Shown: positions 8,564-17,008 of the stretch, piece by piece
Layout of the letters: every line of letters begins with the position of its first letter
Position numbering within the stretch: position 1 is the first letter of the stretch
Assembly: GCF_051201035.1 (NCBI RefSeq)
Contig: NZ_JBPODR010000003.1
Coordinates: forward strand, 57,912 to 121,911
Origin: Thermoanaerobacterium thermosulfurigenes
GTDB taxonomy: Bacteria > Bacillota > Thermoanaerobacteria > Thermoanaerobacterales > Thermoanaerobacteraceae
Reading direction: 5' to 3'
Length of the DNA: 64,000 nucleotides
Translations under genes and position numbers: made by a program
Notes under the pieces: model-generated
Seen by the model: the letters and a program-made list of their open reading frames with translations, nothing else
Told to the model about the DNA's origin: nothing
Database searches by the model: none

Positions 8564-10480
8564 ATGGAATACCATGTGGCTAAGACTGGTTCAGATGAAG
8601 GGAAAGGAACGCTTAAAGATCCGTTTTTGACTATAAATAAGGCTGCGTCTGTTGCAATGGCTGGCGACACAATTATAGTCCATGAAGGAGTATATCGGGA
8701 ATGGGTTAAACCAAAGTATAAAGGGCTAAGCGACAAAAGAAGGATTACATACAAGGCGGCAGAAGGCGAAAGAGTAATAATAAAAGGTTCAGAGAGGATT
8801 CAAAGCTGGCAGCATGTAGAAGGAGACGTATGGAAATGTCAGTTGCCCAATTCTTTCTTTGGGGAATTCAATCCATACAAAGAAGAAATTTTTGGAGATT
8901 GGCTGCTTACAGTTGATGAGAAAAAACACTTAGGGGATGTATACTTAAATGGCATGTCGTTTTATGAAGTCACAAATTATGAAGATCTTTTTAATCCACA
9001 AGTTAGGACAGAAGTCCTCGATCACTGGACTCAAAAGATTGTACCTGTTAACAATGTAGAACAAACGAAGTACGTTTGGTACGCTGAGGTAGATTCAGAA
9101 AAGACGACGATTTACGCTAATTTTCAAGGTGCTGATCCCAACGAAGAATTTGTGGAGATAAACGTCAGGAGATCGTGTTTTTATCCTGTCGAAACAGGCA
9201 TAGACTATATTACAGTCAAAGGGTTCGAGATGGCACATGCGGCAACACCATGGGCACCTCCCACAGCAGATCAGCCGGGACTTATAGGCCCTAACTGGAG
9301 CAAAGGGTGGATAATCGAGGATAATATCATACATGATGCTAAATGCAGCGCAATAAGCATCGGCAAAGAAGCCACAACAGGCAATAATTATCGTTCAATA
9401 CGGAAAGACAAGCCTGGGTATCAGTATCAATTAGAAGCTGTCTTTAATGCTGAGAGGAGCGGTTGGTCTAAAGAAAAGATAGGTTCACATATCATTAGAA
9501 ATAATACAATCTATGATTGCGGGCAAAATGCGATTGTTGGACACTTAGGATGTGTCTTTAGTGAAATTTACAATAACCATATTTACAACATCGCATTGAA
9601 AAGGGAATTCTACGGCCATGAGATAGCGGGGATTAAGCTACATGCGGCTATAGATGTTCAGATTCATCATAACCGCATTCACGATTGCTCATTAGGATTA
9701 TGGCTGGATTGGGAAGCACAAGGGACAAGAGTCAGCAAAAACTTGTTTTACCATAATAACAGGGATATGTTTGTTGAGGTGAGTCATGGGCCGTATGTGG
9801 TTGACCATAATATTTTGGCCTCCGAATACGCTATAGACAACATGTCACAAGGCGGAGCGTATATAAACAATTTAATAGCAGGCAAGATGAATCAGAAAAA
9901 AGTGTTAAATCGCTCGACTCAGTACCATCTTCCACACAGCACTAAAGTTGCGGGATTCGCATTTGTATACGGGGGAGATGATCGATTCTACAACAATATC
10001 TTCATAGGAAAAGATGGATTAGAAAATGTGGGAACTTCTCATTACAACAACTATACAACATCTTTAGAGGAGTACATTGAAAAGGTAAATGAAGTGCCTG
10101 GCGATTTAGAAAGGTTTGAGCGAGTGGAACAACCGGTCTACATCAATAAAAATGCATACTTCAATGGTGCAGAGCCATTTGAAAGAGAAAAAGACAATCT
10201 TGTTAAAAAGGACTTCGACCCGAAACTTACCATCATTGCTGAAGGAGATGAAGTTTACCTTTCACTGCAATTGCCAGATGAATTTGAAAATATTGTAGGC
10301 GATATCCATTCGACAAAGACGTTGGAAAGAGTGCGGATTGTGGATGCGGAGTATGAAAGTCCAGATGGCAAAGAGCTGGTGTTAGACACTGACTATTTAG
10401 ACGCAAAAAAGCCGGGAAATAGTTCAATAGGTCCAATTGCGCTTTTGAAAAAAGGAGATAATTACATAAAAGTTTGGTAA
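8564..10480 (+). CDS. xylC: GH120 beta-xylosidase XylC
   Basis: 638 residues, no signal peptide, hence cytoplasmic. Releases xylose from imported xylo-oligosaccharides by a retaining mechanism. The chain is a right-handed parallel beta-helix with repeated N-x-I-x-x turns, opening with the DUF1565-like GTLKDPFLTINKA motif. Asp382 (LWLDWEAQ) and Glu405 (FVEVSHG) fall exactly where the nucleophile and acid/base were assigned in T. saccharolyticum XylC, as I remember that work; the length also agrees. GAGGAGGGG precedes the ATG. With its AraC neighbour it forms an insertion between ftsH and the folate genes. Confidence 0.93.
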   Translation: MEYHVAKTGSDEGKGTLKDPFLTINKAASVAMAGDTIIVHEGVYREWVKPKYKGLSDKRRITYKAAEGERVIIKGSERIQSWQHVEGDVWKCQLPNSFFGEFNPYKEEIFGDWLLTVDEKKHLGDVYLNGMSFYEVTNYEDLFNPQVRTEVLDHWTQKIVPVNNVEQTKYVWYAEVDSEKTTIYANFQGADPNEEFVEINVRRSCFYPVETGIDYITVKGFEMAHAATPWAPPTADQPGLIGPNWSKGWIIEDNIIHDAKCSAISIGKEATTGNNYRSIRKDKPGYQYQLEAVFNAERSGWSKEKIGSHIIRNNTIYDCGQNAIVGHLGCVFSEIYNNHIYNIALKREFYGHEIAGIKLHAAIDVQIHHNRIHDCSLGLWLDWEAQGTRVSKNLFYHNNRDMFVEVSHGPYVVDHNILASEYAIDNMSQGGAYINNLIAGKMNQKKVLNRSTQYHLPHSTKVAGFAFVYGGDDRFYNNIFIGKDGLENVGTSHYNNYTTSLEEYIEKVNEVPGDLERFERVEQPVYINKNAYFNGAEPFEREKDNLVKKDFDPKLTIIAEGDEVYLSLQLPDEFENIVGDIHSTKTLERVRIVDAEYESPDGKELVLDTDYLDAKKPGNSSIGPIALLKKGDNYIKVW

Positions 10481-10489
10481 TATTGTGTG

Positions 10490-10530
10490 AAGTCTTATGT
10501 CTTGCGATAAAGGCATAAGGCTTATTTTTT
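10490..10530 (+). terminator. Terminator after xylC
   Basis: Stem AAGTCTTATG (10490-10499) with CATAAGGCTT (10514-10523), one G-T pair, 14-nt loop, then ATTTTTT. Confidence 0.7.
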
Positions 10531-10585
10531 ACGCTTTGCCACATATATATAAAAATAATAAATTTTTTATAAAATATCGAAAAAG

Positions 10586-10627
10586 TTTGTCAAAATAAGA
10601 AGGATTTTTGACAATTATGTCAAAATA
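10586..10627 (+). promoter_or_regulatory. Candidate Spo0A boxes and sigma-H -35 before the kinase gene
   Basis: Three 0A-box-like heptads sit in 42 bases: TTTGTCAAAA (10586), TTTTTGACAA on the opposite strand (10605-10614) and ATGTCAAAAT (10617). GAAGGATTT at 10599-10607 matches the sigma-H -35 consensus exactly; the sequence 11 bases downstream (GTCAAAATA) matches the -10 only in part. Together they suggest control by the sporulation phosphorelay, not proof of it. Confidence 0.4.
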
Positions 10628-10673
10628 TATAAATGTTGCCTTAAAACTTATACTAAAGAAAAGAGGAATTATC

Positions 10674-12056
10674 ATGGACAAAATGATAAGGTCATCGAAG
10701 GAGCCTAACTACAATTGGATATTTGACTTAGTCGATGGACTAAAAGGGTTTACTATTTTAAAAAATTTTGACGGTGAAGTGATATATATAAACAAAGTTC
10801 TTCTAAGATTATTGGGATTTAATCACGATGATATAGGGGGAAATTACGATTTCTTTTTTAAAAACTTCTTTCTTAATGAAGCTAAGAAAGTGGATGAAAA
10901 CATATATGATATTACTTTGAATTCCAGATATGGTTTTACATTGAGATTTAAGATGGTGGACAATTTTTTGAATTCTGACGATGGGAGAAAACTTTGCATC
11001 ATTTCCACGCTTAATTTTGTAAAAAGTGAGTTAGATTCTATGCGAGACGTAAACGTGTATTTGGATCTTTTGTACAATAGGTTTAAGCTTGTGGACATGG
11101 TGGATACGGGTATTTTGCTTATGGATAAGAAAAGGCGCATAGAGTATATAAACAAGGCTGCTTGCCAGCTTATGTGTTTAGACTATAAAAAGGCTTACCG
11201 GAAAAATGCAGAAAAAGTGCTGAAATCATTAGATGAAAAGATAAACTTTGATGAAATAGTAAGCAATAAGATCGCTGTTTACAATTTAAAAGACAGTGGA
11301 CGTTTTTTGTCTATGGAGGTAGCAGATACTTACGACGATAACTTTTTATGCATCATCGTAAAAGACGTTACAGAAAAGCTGAAATTCGGAGAGATCATCG
11401 AAAGAAGTGAAAAATTTAACTTGATGGGAAGCTTGGCTGTGTCGTTGATCCACGAGATAAAAAATTCCATCACATCTATAAAAGGATTTTTACAGCTTAT
11501 GCAGCTTAAAGACAAAGCGAATGCTTCTTTTTTTGACACCATCATAAGCGAATCAGATAGAATAATAGATTTGGTGATGAGCTATTTAGGCGTGGTTAGA
11601 AATAGCCCTGATGAAGGTATTGACCTAAACGAGCTTATTGAAAAGTACATGATCTTAATTGAAGCGGAAGCAAAACATAGGCAAATCGAGATAATAAAAA
11701 AATTGAGACAAGTTCCAATGGTGAAGATAGACAACAACCAACTAAAACAAGTGTTATTAAATGTTTTTCAGAATTCTTTTCAGGCTATCGGCTCTGGAGG
11801 CAAGATATGGATAACAACCAGATTTAATTCTTACACAAATAGGGTTATAATAAAGATAGCAGATAACGGCGGTGGAATAGACAGAGAAACCCTTAAAAAA
11901 GTTATGGTGCCTTTATTTACCACAAAGAAAGACGGTACAGGTTTGGGGCTATCTATTAGCAAAAACATTCTCAACAAGTACGGCGGCGACTTAAAGATAT
12001 TCAGCAAAAAAGGTACTGGGACGATTGTGAATATATACTTGGAGCTTAAAAAATAA
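10674..12056 (+). CDS. Orphan soluble PAS histidine kinase, probable sporulation kinase
   Basis: 460 residues without membrane segments. Two PAS-like sensor regions (about 15-115 and 135-235) precede a HisKA domain with the phospho-acceptor motif SLIHEIKNS (His260) and an HATPase domain with N-box NVFQNSFQAI, ADNGGGID and GTGLGL. No response-regulator gene is adjacent; together with the PAS-only architecture this resembles the Kin kinases that feed Spo0F/Spo0A. The start at 10674 has AAGAGGA at suitable spacing; the frame stays open 66 bases further up, but there it overlaps the promoter signals. The stop overlaps the next frame (TAATG). Confidence 0.82.
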   Translation: MDKMIRSSKEPNYNWIFDLVDGLKGFTILKNFDGEVIYINKVLLRLLGFNHDDIGGNYDFFFKNFFLNEAKKVDENIYDITLNSRYGFTLRFKMVDNFLNSDDGRKLCIISTLNFVKSELDSMRDVNVYLDLLYNRFKLVDMVDTGILLMDKKRRIEYINKAACQLMCLDYKKAYRKNAEKVLKSLDEKINFDEIVSNKIAVYNLKDSGRFLSMEVADTYDDNFLCIIVKDVTEKLKFGEIIERSEKFNLMGSLAVSLIHEIKNSITSIKGFLQLMQLKDKANASFFDTIISESDRIIDLVMSYLGVVRNSPDEGIDLNELIEKYMILIEAEAKHRQIEIIKKLRQVPMVKIDNNQLKQVLLNVFQNSFQAIGSGGKIWITTRFNSYTNRVIIKIADNGGGIDRETLKKVMVPLFTTKKDGTGLGLSISKNILNKYGGDLKIFSKKGTGTIVNIYLELKK

Positions 12057-12073
12057 TGACTGGGGGGATTAGT

Positions 12074-13741
12074 TTGAAAACAGACATTGAAATTGCGCAA
12101 GAAGCCAAAATGAAGCATATAGCCGATATAGGCGAGAAGATAGGAATAGATGAAGATTATCTGGAGCTTTACGGGAATTACAAGGCAAAAATCTCACAAA
12201 AGCTTTGGGAGAAGATAAAAGACAGAAAAGATGGGAAGCTCATTTTGGTTACGTCTATCAACCCTACACCTGCAGGCGAAGGAAAATCCACTGTAACAGT
12301 AGGCTTAGGACAAGCTTTAAATAAGCTTAAAAAGAAGGTTGCAATAGCCTTAAGAGAGCCGTCATTAGGTCCTTGTATGGGAATAAAGGGCGGTGCTGCT
12401 GGTGGTGGATATTCGCAAGTTGTGCCTATGGAAGATATAAATTTGCATTTTACAGGTGATATGCATGCAATAGGTTCTGCCCACAATCTGTTATCTGCAA
12501 TGATAGACAATCACATACATCAAGGAAATGAACTAAATATCGACGTAAGGCGCATTACATGGAAGCGTGCCATCGATATGAATGACAGGGCCTTAAGAGA
12601 AATTGTCGTAGGGCTTGGAGGGAAAGTAAATGGATATCCAAGGCAGGATGGCTTCATAATAACTGTGGCATCTGAGATAATGGCAATCTTGTGCCTTGCC
12701 ACAGATTTTAAAGATTTAAAAGAAAGATTAGGCAAGATCATAATAGGCTACGACAAGGATGACAATCCTGTCACGGCCAAAGATTTAAAAGCCGATGGCG
12801 CAATGGCACTTTTGCTTAAAGATGCTATTAAGCCTAATCTGGTACAGACTTTGGAAAATGTGCCTGCATTCATACATGGTGGTCCGTTTGCAAATATTGC
12901 CCATGGATGCAACAGCATAATAGCGACACGATATGGATTAAAGCTGGCAGATTACCTTGTGACAGAAGCCGGTTTTGGGGCTGACTTAGGTGCAGAAAAG
13001 TTTTTTGATATAAAATGCAGGTATGGAGGATTAAAGCCAAACGCCGCTGTAGTTGTGGCGACCATAAGGGCTCTTAAGATGCACGGTGGCCTTAAAAAGG
13101 AAGAGTTATCAAAAGAAAACATTGATGCACTTGAAAAAGGCATAGAGAACCTTGGAAAGCAGATAGAAAATGTACAAAAGTATGGAATACCAGTAGTCGT
13201 TGCTATCAACAAGTTTACGCACGATACGGATAGGGAAATTCAGTTTGTGAAAAGATATTGCAATGATTTAGGTGTAGAGGTGGCTTTGGCAGAAGTTTGG
13301 GAAAAAGGCGGCGAAGGCGGCATTGAGCTGGCAGAAAAAGTAATTGATGCATGTGAAAAAGAGTCTGATTTTAAGCCAATATATGAACTGGACACATCTA
13401 TTGAAGATAAGATAAGAACTATAGCAAGGGAGATTTACGGCGCGGATGATGTGGAGTTTACTAAAGAAGCTGTAAAAGACCTTAAAAACATAGAAAAATT
13501 GGGACTTAGCTATCTTCCTGTATGTGTTGCCAAGACTCAGTATTCACTGTCAGATGATCCAAAGCTTTTAGGAAGACCTAAGGGATTTAACATTACTGTA
13601 AAAAGTTTAAACATATCTGCTGGAGCCGGATTTGTCGTTGCAATGACAGGTGATATTTTGACGATGCCAGGGCTTCCTAAATCGCCTGCGGCAGAAAAGA
13701 TGGATATAGATGAGGAGGGCAATATTAAGGGTTTATTTTGA
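12074..13741 (+). CDS. fhs: Formate--tetrahydrofolate ligase
   Basis: 555 residues. ATP-dependent formation of 10-formyl-THF from formate, an entry point of the one-carbon pool and of the methyl branch of the Wood-Ljungdahl pathway. P-loop TPAGEGKST at about 65-73 and the family signature around LREPSLGPCMGIKGG are present. The TTG at 12074 is chosen because the G-rich ribosome site (12062-12067) precedes it and the resulting MKTDIEIAQEAK matches family N-termini. Directly downstream of the histidine kinase, so probably in one transcript. Confidence 0.95.
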   Translation: MKTDIEIAQEAKMKHIADIGEKIGIDEDYLELYGNYKAKISQKLWEKIKDRKDGKLILVTSINPTPAGEGKSTVTVGLGQALNKLKKKVAIALREPSLGPCMGIKGGAAGGGYSQVVPMEDINLHFTGDMHAIGSAHNLLSAMIDNHIHQGNELNIDVRRITWKRAIDMNDRALREIVVGLGGKVNGYPRQDGFIITVASEIMAILCLATDFKDLKERLGKIIIGYDKDDNPVTAKDLKADGAMALLLKDAIKPNLVQTLENVPAFIHGGPFANIAHGCNSIIATRYGLKLADYLVTEAGFGADLGAEKFFDIKCRYGGLKPNAAVVVATIRALKMHGGLKKEELSKENIDALEKGIENLGKQIENVQKYGIPVVVAINKFTHDTDREIQFVKRYCNDLGVEVALAEVWEKGGEGGIELAEKVIDACEKESDFKPIYELDTSIEDKIRTIAREIYGADDVEFTKEAVKDLKNIEKLGLSYLPVCVAKTQYSLSDDPKLLGRPKGFNITVKSLNISAGAGFVVAMTGDILTMPGLPKSPAAEKMDIDEEGNIKGLF

Positions 13742-13742
13742 T

Positions 13743-14108
13743 ATGAAAAGTGAGATGCTTAGTATACAAAATTTAAGTCAGGCTAAAGATGAATTGAAAA
13801 AGCTTCACATTGAAGACATTTCTGTATCCATGATGGCTTCGAAAGCCGTGTTTTGCGTCGTAAAGCTTTATGACGTCCATCCAGCTGCTGCAAATATCAT
13901 AAAACAGGAAATGTTAGCTTTAGGCGGAGAAGCGGCAGTAGAGAGAGGCTGCGTAAACATGAGTATAGAAAGCTCTCATGTGGTCATTATGGGGACTTTA
14001 AAACAGTATTTAAGGCTTTTGTCAAAGCTTAAAATGCAAAAGGGATATTTTGGACTTGATGATGTTGTAAAAGAAGTGTCTGGAAGTATAGAGGCTTTAA
14101 TGAAATAG
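13743..14108 (+). CDS. Small protein, resembles the N-terminal domain of some dihydropteroate synthases
   Basis: 121 residues, two bases after fhs. No membrane or signal segment. The pattern SMMASKAVFCVVKLYDVHP, then ANIIKQEMLALGGEAAV and VVIMGTLKQY recalls the extra N-terminal domain of long (about 400-residue) FolP proteins of other anaerobic Bacillota; this is from memory and not searched. The folP gene of this genome (27600) is the short form without that domain, so the domain may exist here as a separate chain next to fhs. Function otherwise unknown. The frame extends 33 bases upstream into fhs; ATG 13743 avoids the overlap. Confidence 0.6.
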   Translation: MKSEMLSIQNLSQAKDELKKLHIEDISVSMMASKAVFCVVKLYDVHPAAANIIKQEMLALGGEAAVERGCVNMSIESSHVVIMGTLKQYLRLLSKLKMQKGYFGLDDVVKEVSGSIEALMK

Positions 14109-14117
14109 AATTATATA

Positions 14118-14165
14118 AAAAGCGGATTTGAGAAAAAACTTCTTTCATCCGCTTTTAAATATTTT
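14118..14165 (+). terminator. Terminator after the fhs operon
   Basis: Perfect 10-bp stem AAAAGCGGAT (14118-14127) with ATCCGCTTTT (14147-14156), then an AT-rich tract ending in TTTTT. Confidence 0.75.
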
Positions 14166-14206
14166 TAAGATTAACTTAAAATAATATTTATTATTAGGTC
14201 ATAATA

Positions 14207-14215
14207 TGATATATT
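14207..14215 (+). promoter_or_regulatory. Extended -10 element before the carboxyltransferase gene
   Basis: TGATATATT, 33 bases before the ATG; no convincing -35. Confidence 0.35.
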
Positions 14216-14247
14216 AGAAGTTAGTAACATACAAAGGAGGTAAATTG

Positions 14248-15798
14248 ATGTCAATAGATGATAAGATTGAAGACCTTCTTAGAAGAAGAGAGATGGTTTT
14301 AGAAGGTGGTGGTTTGGACAAAGTAGAGAAACAACACCAAAAGGGAAAGCTTACTGCAAGAGAAAGGATATACAAGCTTTTAGATGAGGATAGCTTTGTG
14401 GAAATAGATGCGTATGTTGAGCACAGATGTATTGACTTTGGCATGGAAAAGCAAAGGATACCTGGCGAAGGCGTAGTGACAGGGTATGGGACGATAGATG
14501 GAAGGCTTGTTTACGTGTATGCACAGGATTTTACGGTCTTAGGAGGATCATTAGGTGAGTATCATGCTAAAAAAATCACAAAGATAATGGATATGGCTTT
14601 AAAGATGGGAGCGCCACTCATTGGATTAAATGATTCCGGAGGTGCCAGAATACAAGAGGGTGTCGACGCTTTATCAGGATATGGCAACATATTTTTCAGA
14701 AACACGTTGGCATCAGGTGTGATACCGCAAATATCGGTGATAATGGGACCCAGCGCAGGAGGTGCAGTTTATTCGCCTGCTCTTACTGACTTTATATTCA
14801 TGGTAGACAAGACAAGCCAGATGTTTATAACTGGACCGCAGGTCATAAAAGCTGTGACAGGGGAAGATGTCTCTGCAGAGGAACTTGGTGGTTCTATTAC
14901 TCACAGCACAAAAAGCGGTGTGGCGCATTTTAGAGCTGAAAACGACGAAGAGTGTTTGGAGATGGTGAGAAAGCTTTTAAGTTATCTTCCATCAAACAAT
15001 TTGGAAGATCCTCCGCAAATGGTAACCGATGATGACATAAACAGATTGTCCGATAGGCTTGTGGAGATAATACCAGATAGTCCTAATAAGCCTTATGATA
15101 TGAAAGAGGTCATTTCCGAAGTTGTAGACGAAGGGGTGTATTTTGAGTCACAATCAATGTATGCGCAAAACATAATAACAGCATTTGCAAGGCTTAATGG
15201 AAGGACAGTAGGGATAATAGCAAATCAGCCTAAAGTTTTGGCTGGATGTCTTGACATCAATGCATCTGACAAGGCATCAAGGTTTATAAGGTTTTGCGAT
15301 GCTTTTAACATCCCACTTCTCAATATAGTGGATGTTCCTGGATTTTTGCCTGGCACGAATCAAGAGTACGGTGGAATAATACGCCATGGCGCTAAGATGT
15401 TGTACGCTTACTCTGAAGCTACGGTGCCAAAAGTGACTCTTATTGTGCGGAAAGCTTATGGCGGTGCTTACCTTGCGATGTGCAGCAAAGACTTAGGGGC
15501 TGATTTTGTTTTGGCATGGCCTACTGCCGAGATAGCGGTCATGGGACCTGATGGAGCGGCAAATATTGTTTTTAAAAATGAGATAAAATCGTCTGATGAT
15601 CCTGTCGCTAAAAGAAATGAGAAGATAAATGAGTACAGGGAGAATTTTGCAAATCCATACAGGGCTGCAGCCAGAGGATATGTAGATGATGTAGTTTTGC
15701 CACAAGAGACGAGACCCCGCCTCATCTCAGCTTTTGATATGCTTATGAGCAAAAGGGAAGCAAGGCCAAGCAAAAAGCATGGCAATTTTCCTGTGTAA
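14248..15798 (+). CDS. mmdA: Acyl-CoA carboxyltransferase subunit (methylmalonyl-CoA decarboxylase alpha / PccB type)
   Basis: 516 residues. Transfers CO2 between an acyl-CoA and biotin; in the decarboxylase complex methylmalonyl-CoA gives propionyl-CoA. Both crotonase-like halves are complete, with the oxyanion-hole motifs NDSGGARIQEG, GPSAGGAVYSPA and, in the second half, VPGFLPGTNQEYGG and RKAYGGAYLAM. AAAGGAGG at 14233-14240 fixes ATG 14248. It is followed by a small epsilon-like subunit and a biotin carrier, the order of Veillonella-type decarboxylases, but no membrane beta subunit or biotin carboxylase is nearby. Substrate (methylmalonyl, propionyl or oxaloacetate) cannot be told from sequence alone. 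Confidence 0.85.
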   Translation: MSIDDKIEDLLRRREMVLEGGGLDKVEKQHQKGKLTARERIYKLLDEDSFVEIDAYVEHRCIDFGMEKQRIPGEGVVTGYGTIDGRLVYVYAQDFTVLGGSLGEYHAKKITKIMDMALKMGAPLIGLNDSGGARIQEGVDALSGYGNIFFRNTLASGVIPQISVIMGPSAGGAVYSPALTDFIFMVDKTSQMFITGPQVIKAVTGEDVSAEELGGSITHSTKSGVAHFRAENDEECLEMVRKLLSYLPSNNLEDPPQMVTDDDINRLSDRLVEIIPDSPNKPYDMKEVISEVVDEGVYFESQSMYAQNIITAFARLNGRTVGIIANQPKVLAGCLDINASDKASRFIRFCDAFNIPLLNIVDVPGFLPGTNQEYGGIIRHGAKMLYAYSEATVPKVTLIVRKAYGGAYLAMCSKDLGADFVLAWPTAEIAVMGPDGAANIVFKNEIKSSDDPVAKRNEKINEYRENFANPYRAAARGYVDDVVLPQETRPRLISAFDMLMSKREARPSKKHGNFPV

Positions 15799-15824
15799 AA
15801 TCGCATTTAAAGGGAAGTGAAAGA

Positions 15825-15983
15825 ATGGAAGAGATAAATGAAGAAATTGTTGCTGTCATTGAAGCTGCGATTTATGCGGCGTTTGGTCAGTATGGAAAGA
15901 ATTTTCGCATAAAATCAATAAAGAGAACCGAATCAAATATGCCGGAATGGAGAAAAGCTGGCCTTTACAGTCAGATGAGATAG
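15825..15983 (+). CDS. Small decarboxylase subunit, MmdE / OadG C-terminal type
   Basis: 52 residues, between the carboxyltransferase and biotin carrier genes, with AAGGGAAGTG as ribosome site. The pattern EIVAVIEAAIYAAFG then IKSIKR and WRKAGLYSQM resembles the soluble C-terminal part of decarboxylase gamma/delta subunits (OadG, MmdD), which in Veillonella also exists as a separate 55-residue epsilon subunit, MmdE. No membrane helix is present. It probably stabilises or docks the carrier protein. The identification is by pattern and context. Confidence 0.65.
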   Translation: MEEINEEIVAVIEAAIYAAFGQYGKNFRIKSIKRTESNMPEWRKAGLYSQMR

Positions 15984-15998
15984 ATGAGGAGGATGGAA

Positions 15999-16382
15999 AT
16001 GAAAAAATTTATAGTGACTGTCAATGGTAAAAAGTATGATGTGGAAGTGGAAGAAGTAAAAGATATCGCAGGCGAGGAAAAATCGCCAGAAGAAACTGCT
16101 ACTAAAAATAATGAGGTAAAGACAAGTGCAAAAAGTACACCGGTGGAAGTCAAAAATGAAGTCAAAGACGGTTCTGCCATCAATGCACCAATGCCTGGTA
16201 CTATACTGGATGTCAAAGTGAGCCAAGGGCAGGCAGTCAAAAAAGGCGATGTGCTTTTGATACTGGAAGCCATGAAGATGGAAAATGAAATCACATCACC
16301 TTACGACGGCACAGTAATATCCATAAATGTTTCAAAGGGAGCTTCTGTAAATACAGGAGATGTGCTTTTGTACGTAAAATGA
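15999..16382 (+). CDS. mmdC: Biotin carboxyl carrier protein of a decarboxylase
   Basis: 127 residues. N-terminal 20 residues form the usual beta start (MKKFIVTVNGKKYDVEVEE), a charged flexible linker runs to about residue 55, and the biotinyl domain holds Lys93 in LEAMKMEN. GAGGAGG (15986-15992) decides ATG 15999 over the two upstream in-frame ATGs. It should shuttle carboxybiotin between the carboxyltransferase and a partner that is not encoded here. Confidence 0.88.
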   Translation: MKKFIVTVNGKKYDVEVEEVKDIAGEEKSPEETATKNNEVKTSAKSTPVEVKNEVKDGSAINAPMPGTILDVKVSQGQAVKKGDVLLILEAMKMENEITSPYDGTVISINVSKGASVNTGDVLLYVK

Positions 16383-16390
16383 TACAATGC

Positions 16391-16419
16391 TTGATATACA
16401 CCTACTTTTTTGGTAGAAT
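16391..16419 (+). promoter_or_regulatory. Promoter of the ECF S component and coaX genes
   Basis: TTGATA (16391-16396), 17-base spacer, TAGAAT (16414-16419). The predicted start near 16426 places the first hairpin at the very 5' end of the transcript. Confidence 0.7.
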
Positions 16420-16426
16420 TATTTTG

Positions 16427-16494
16427 CCGGCATCTTGCGAGCTGGACATATTAAAATATTGCAGTGGTTCGACCGGTATCCAAAATGGAACTGG
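16427..16494 (+). promoter_or_regulatory. Tandem bulged-A hairpins, candidate pan-type RNA motif
   Basis: Two hairpins share one design: CCGGY, a single bulged A, then UC paired with GA, closed by RCUGG. Hairpin 1 is 16427-16445 (bulge A16432, loop UUGC); hairpin 2 is 16473-16494 (bulge A16478, loop AAA). The second ends 4 bases before the Shine-Dalgarno. Downstream genes are an ECF S component and type III pantothenate kinase. The published pan motif, upstream of pantothenate genes, is described as hairpins with conserved bulged adenosines; the match is from memory. Confidence 0.55.
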
Positions 16495-16509
16495 ATTGGA
16501 GGTGTAAAT

Positions 16510-17007
16510 ATGACTTCAAAGCTCAGTGTGAGACAGATTACAGTTGCTGGTATGCTATCAGCCATATCTATTGTAATGGCTACAACCCCTTTAGGTTATA
16601 TACCATTAGGCATTGCCAATGCTACGACGATGCACATACCAACTATAATAGGTTCTATATTAGAAGGACCTTATGTAGGAACTTTTATAGGTCTTATTTT
16701 TGGCGTATCCAGCTTTATAAGACAGAATACCCCGCTATTTGCAGACCCTGTGGTAGCGATACTGCCGAGGCTGCTTATAGGAATCGTAGCCTATTACACG
16801 TATAAGTTAACGAAAAGTTCTGGTGTTGCAGCGATTGCGGGAACTCTTACAAATACAGTTGGCGTGCTTGGATTAGCTGTTTTAAAGAAATATTTGACAG
16901 TGCAAGTCGCGCTTATGGTAGTGCTTAAAAATACAATATTTGAAGTTGTCATCGCAGTTATCCTGACAACAATCATAGTAAAATCTGTAAAAAGATATAT
17001 TAAGTAA
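16510..17007 (+). CDS. ECF transporter S component, likely pantothenate or related vitamin
   Basis: 165 residues, five to six hydrophobic segments, basic tail; the size and the N-terminal LSVRQITVAGMLSAISIVM are typical of substrate-binding S components that use the shared EcfA/EcfT energising module, not encoded here. GGAGGTG (16498-16504) fixes ATG 16510. The neighbour coaX and the hairpin leader suggest pantothenate as ligand (PanT role), which is inference. The longer in-frame extension would run through both leader hairpins and is rejected. Confidence 0.78.
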   Translation: MTSKLSVRQITVAGMLSAISIVMATTPLGYIPLGIANATTMHIPTIIGSILEGPYVGTFIGLIFGVSSFIRQNTPLFADPVVAILPRLLIGIVAYYTYKLTKSSGVAAIAGTLTNTVGVLGLAVLKKYLTVQVALMVVLKNTIFEVVIAVILTTIIVKSVKRYIK

Positions 17008-17008
17008 A

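Noticed and set aside
16435..16509. Upstream extension of the ECF S component reading frame
   Set aside because: It would translate through both leader hairpins and start at the predicted transcription start; GGAGGTG at 16498 marks ATG 16510.
16383..16509. Tetrahydrofolate riboswitch before the ECF S component
   Set aside because: FolT genes of Clostridia often carry one, but the conserved THF core is absent and the hairpins have a different design.
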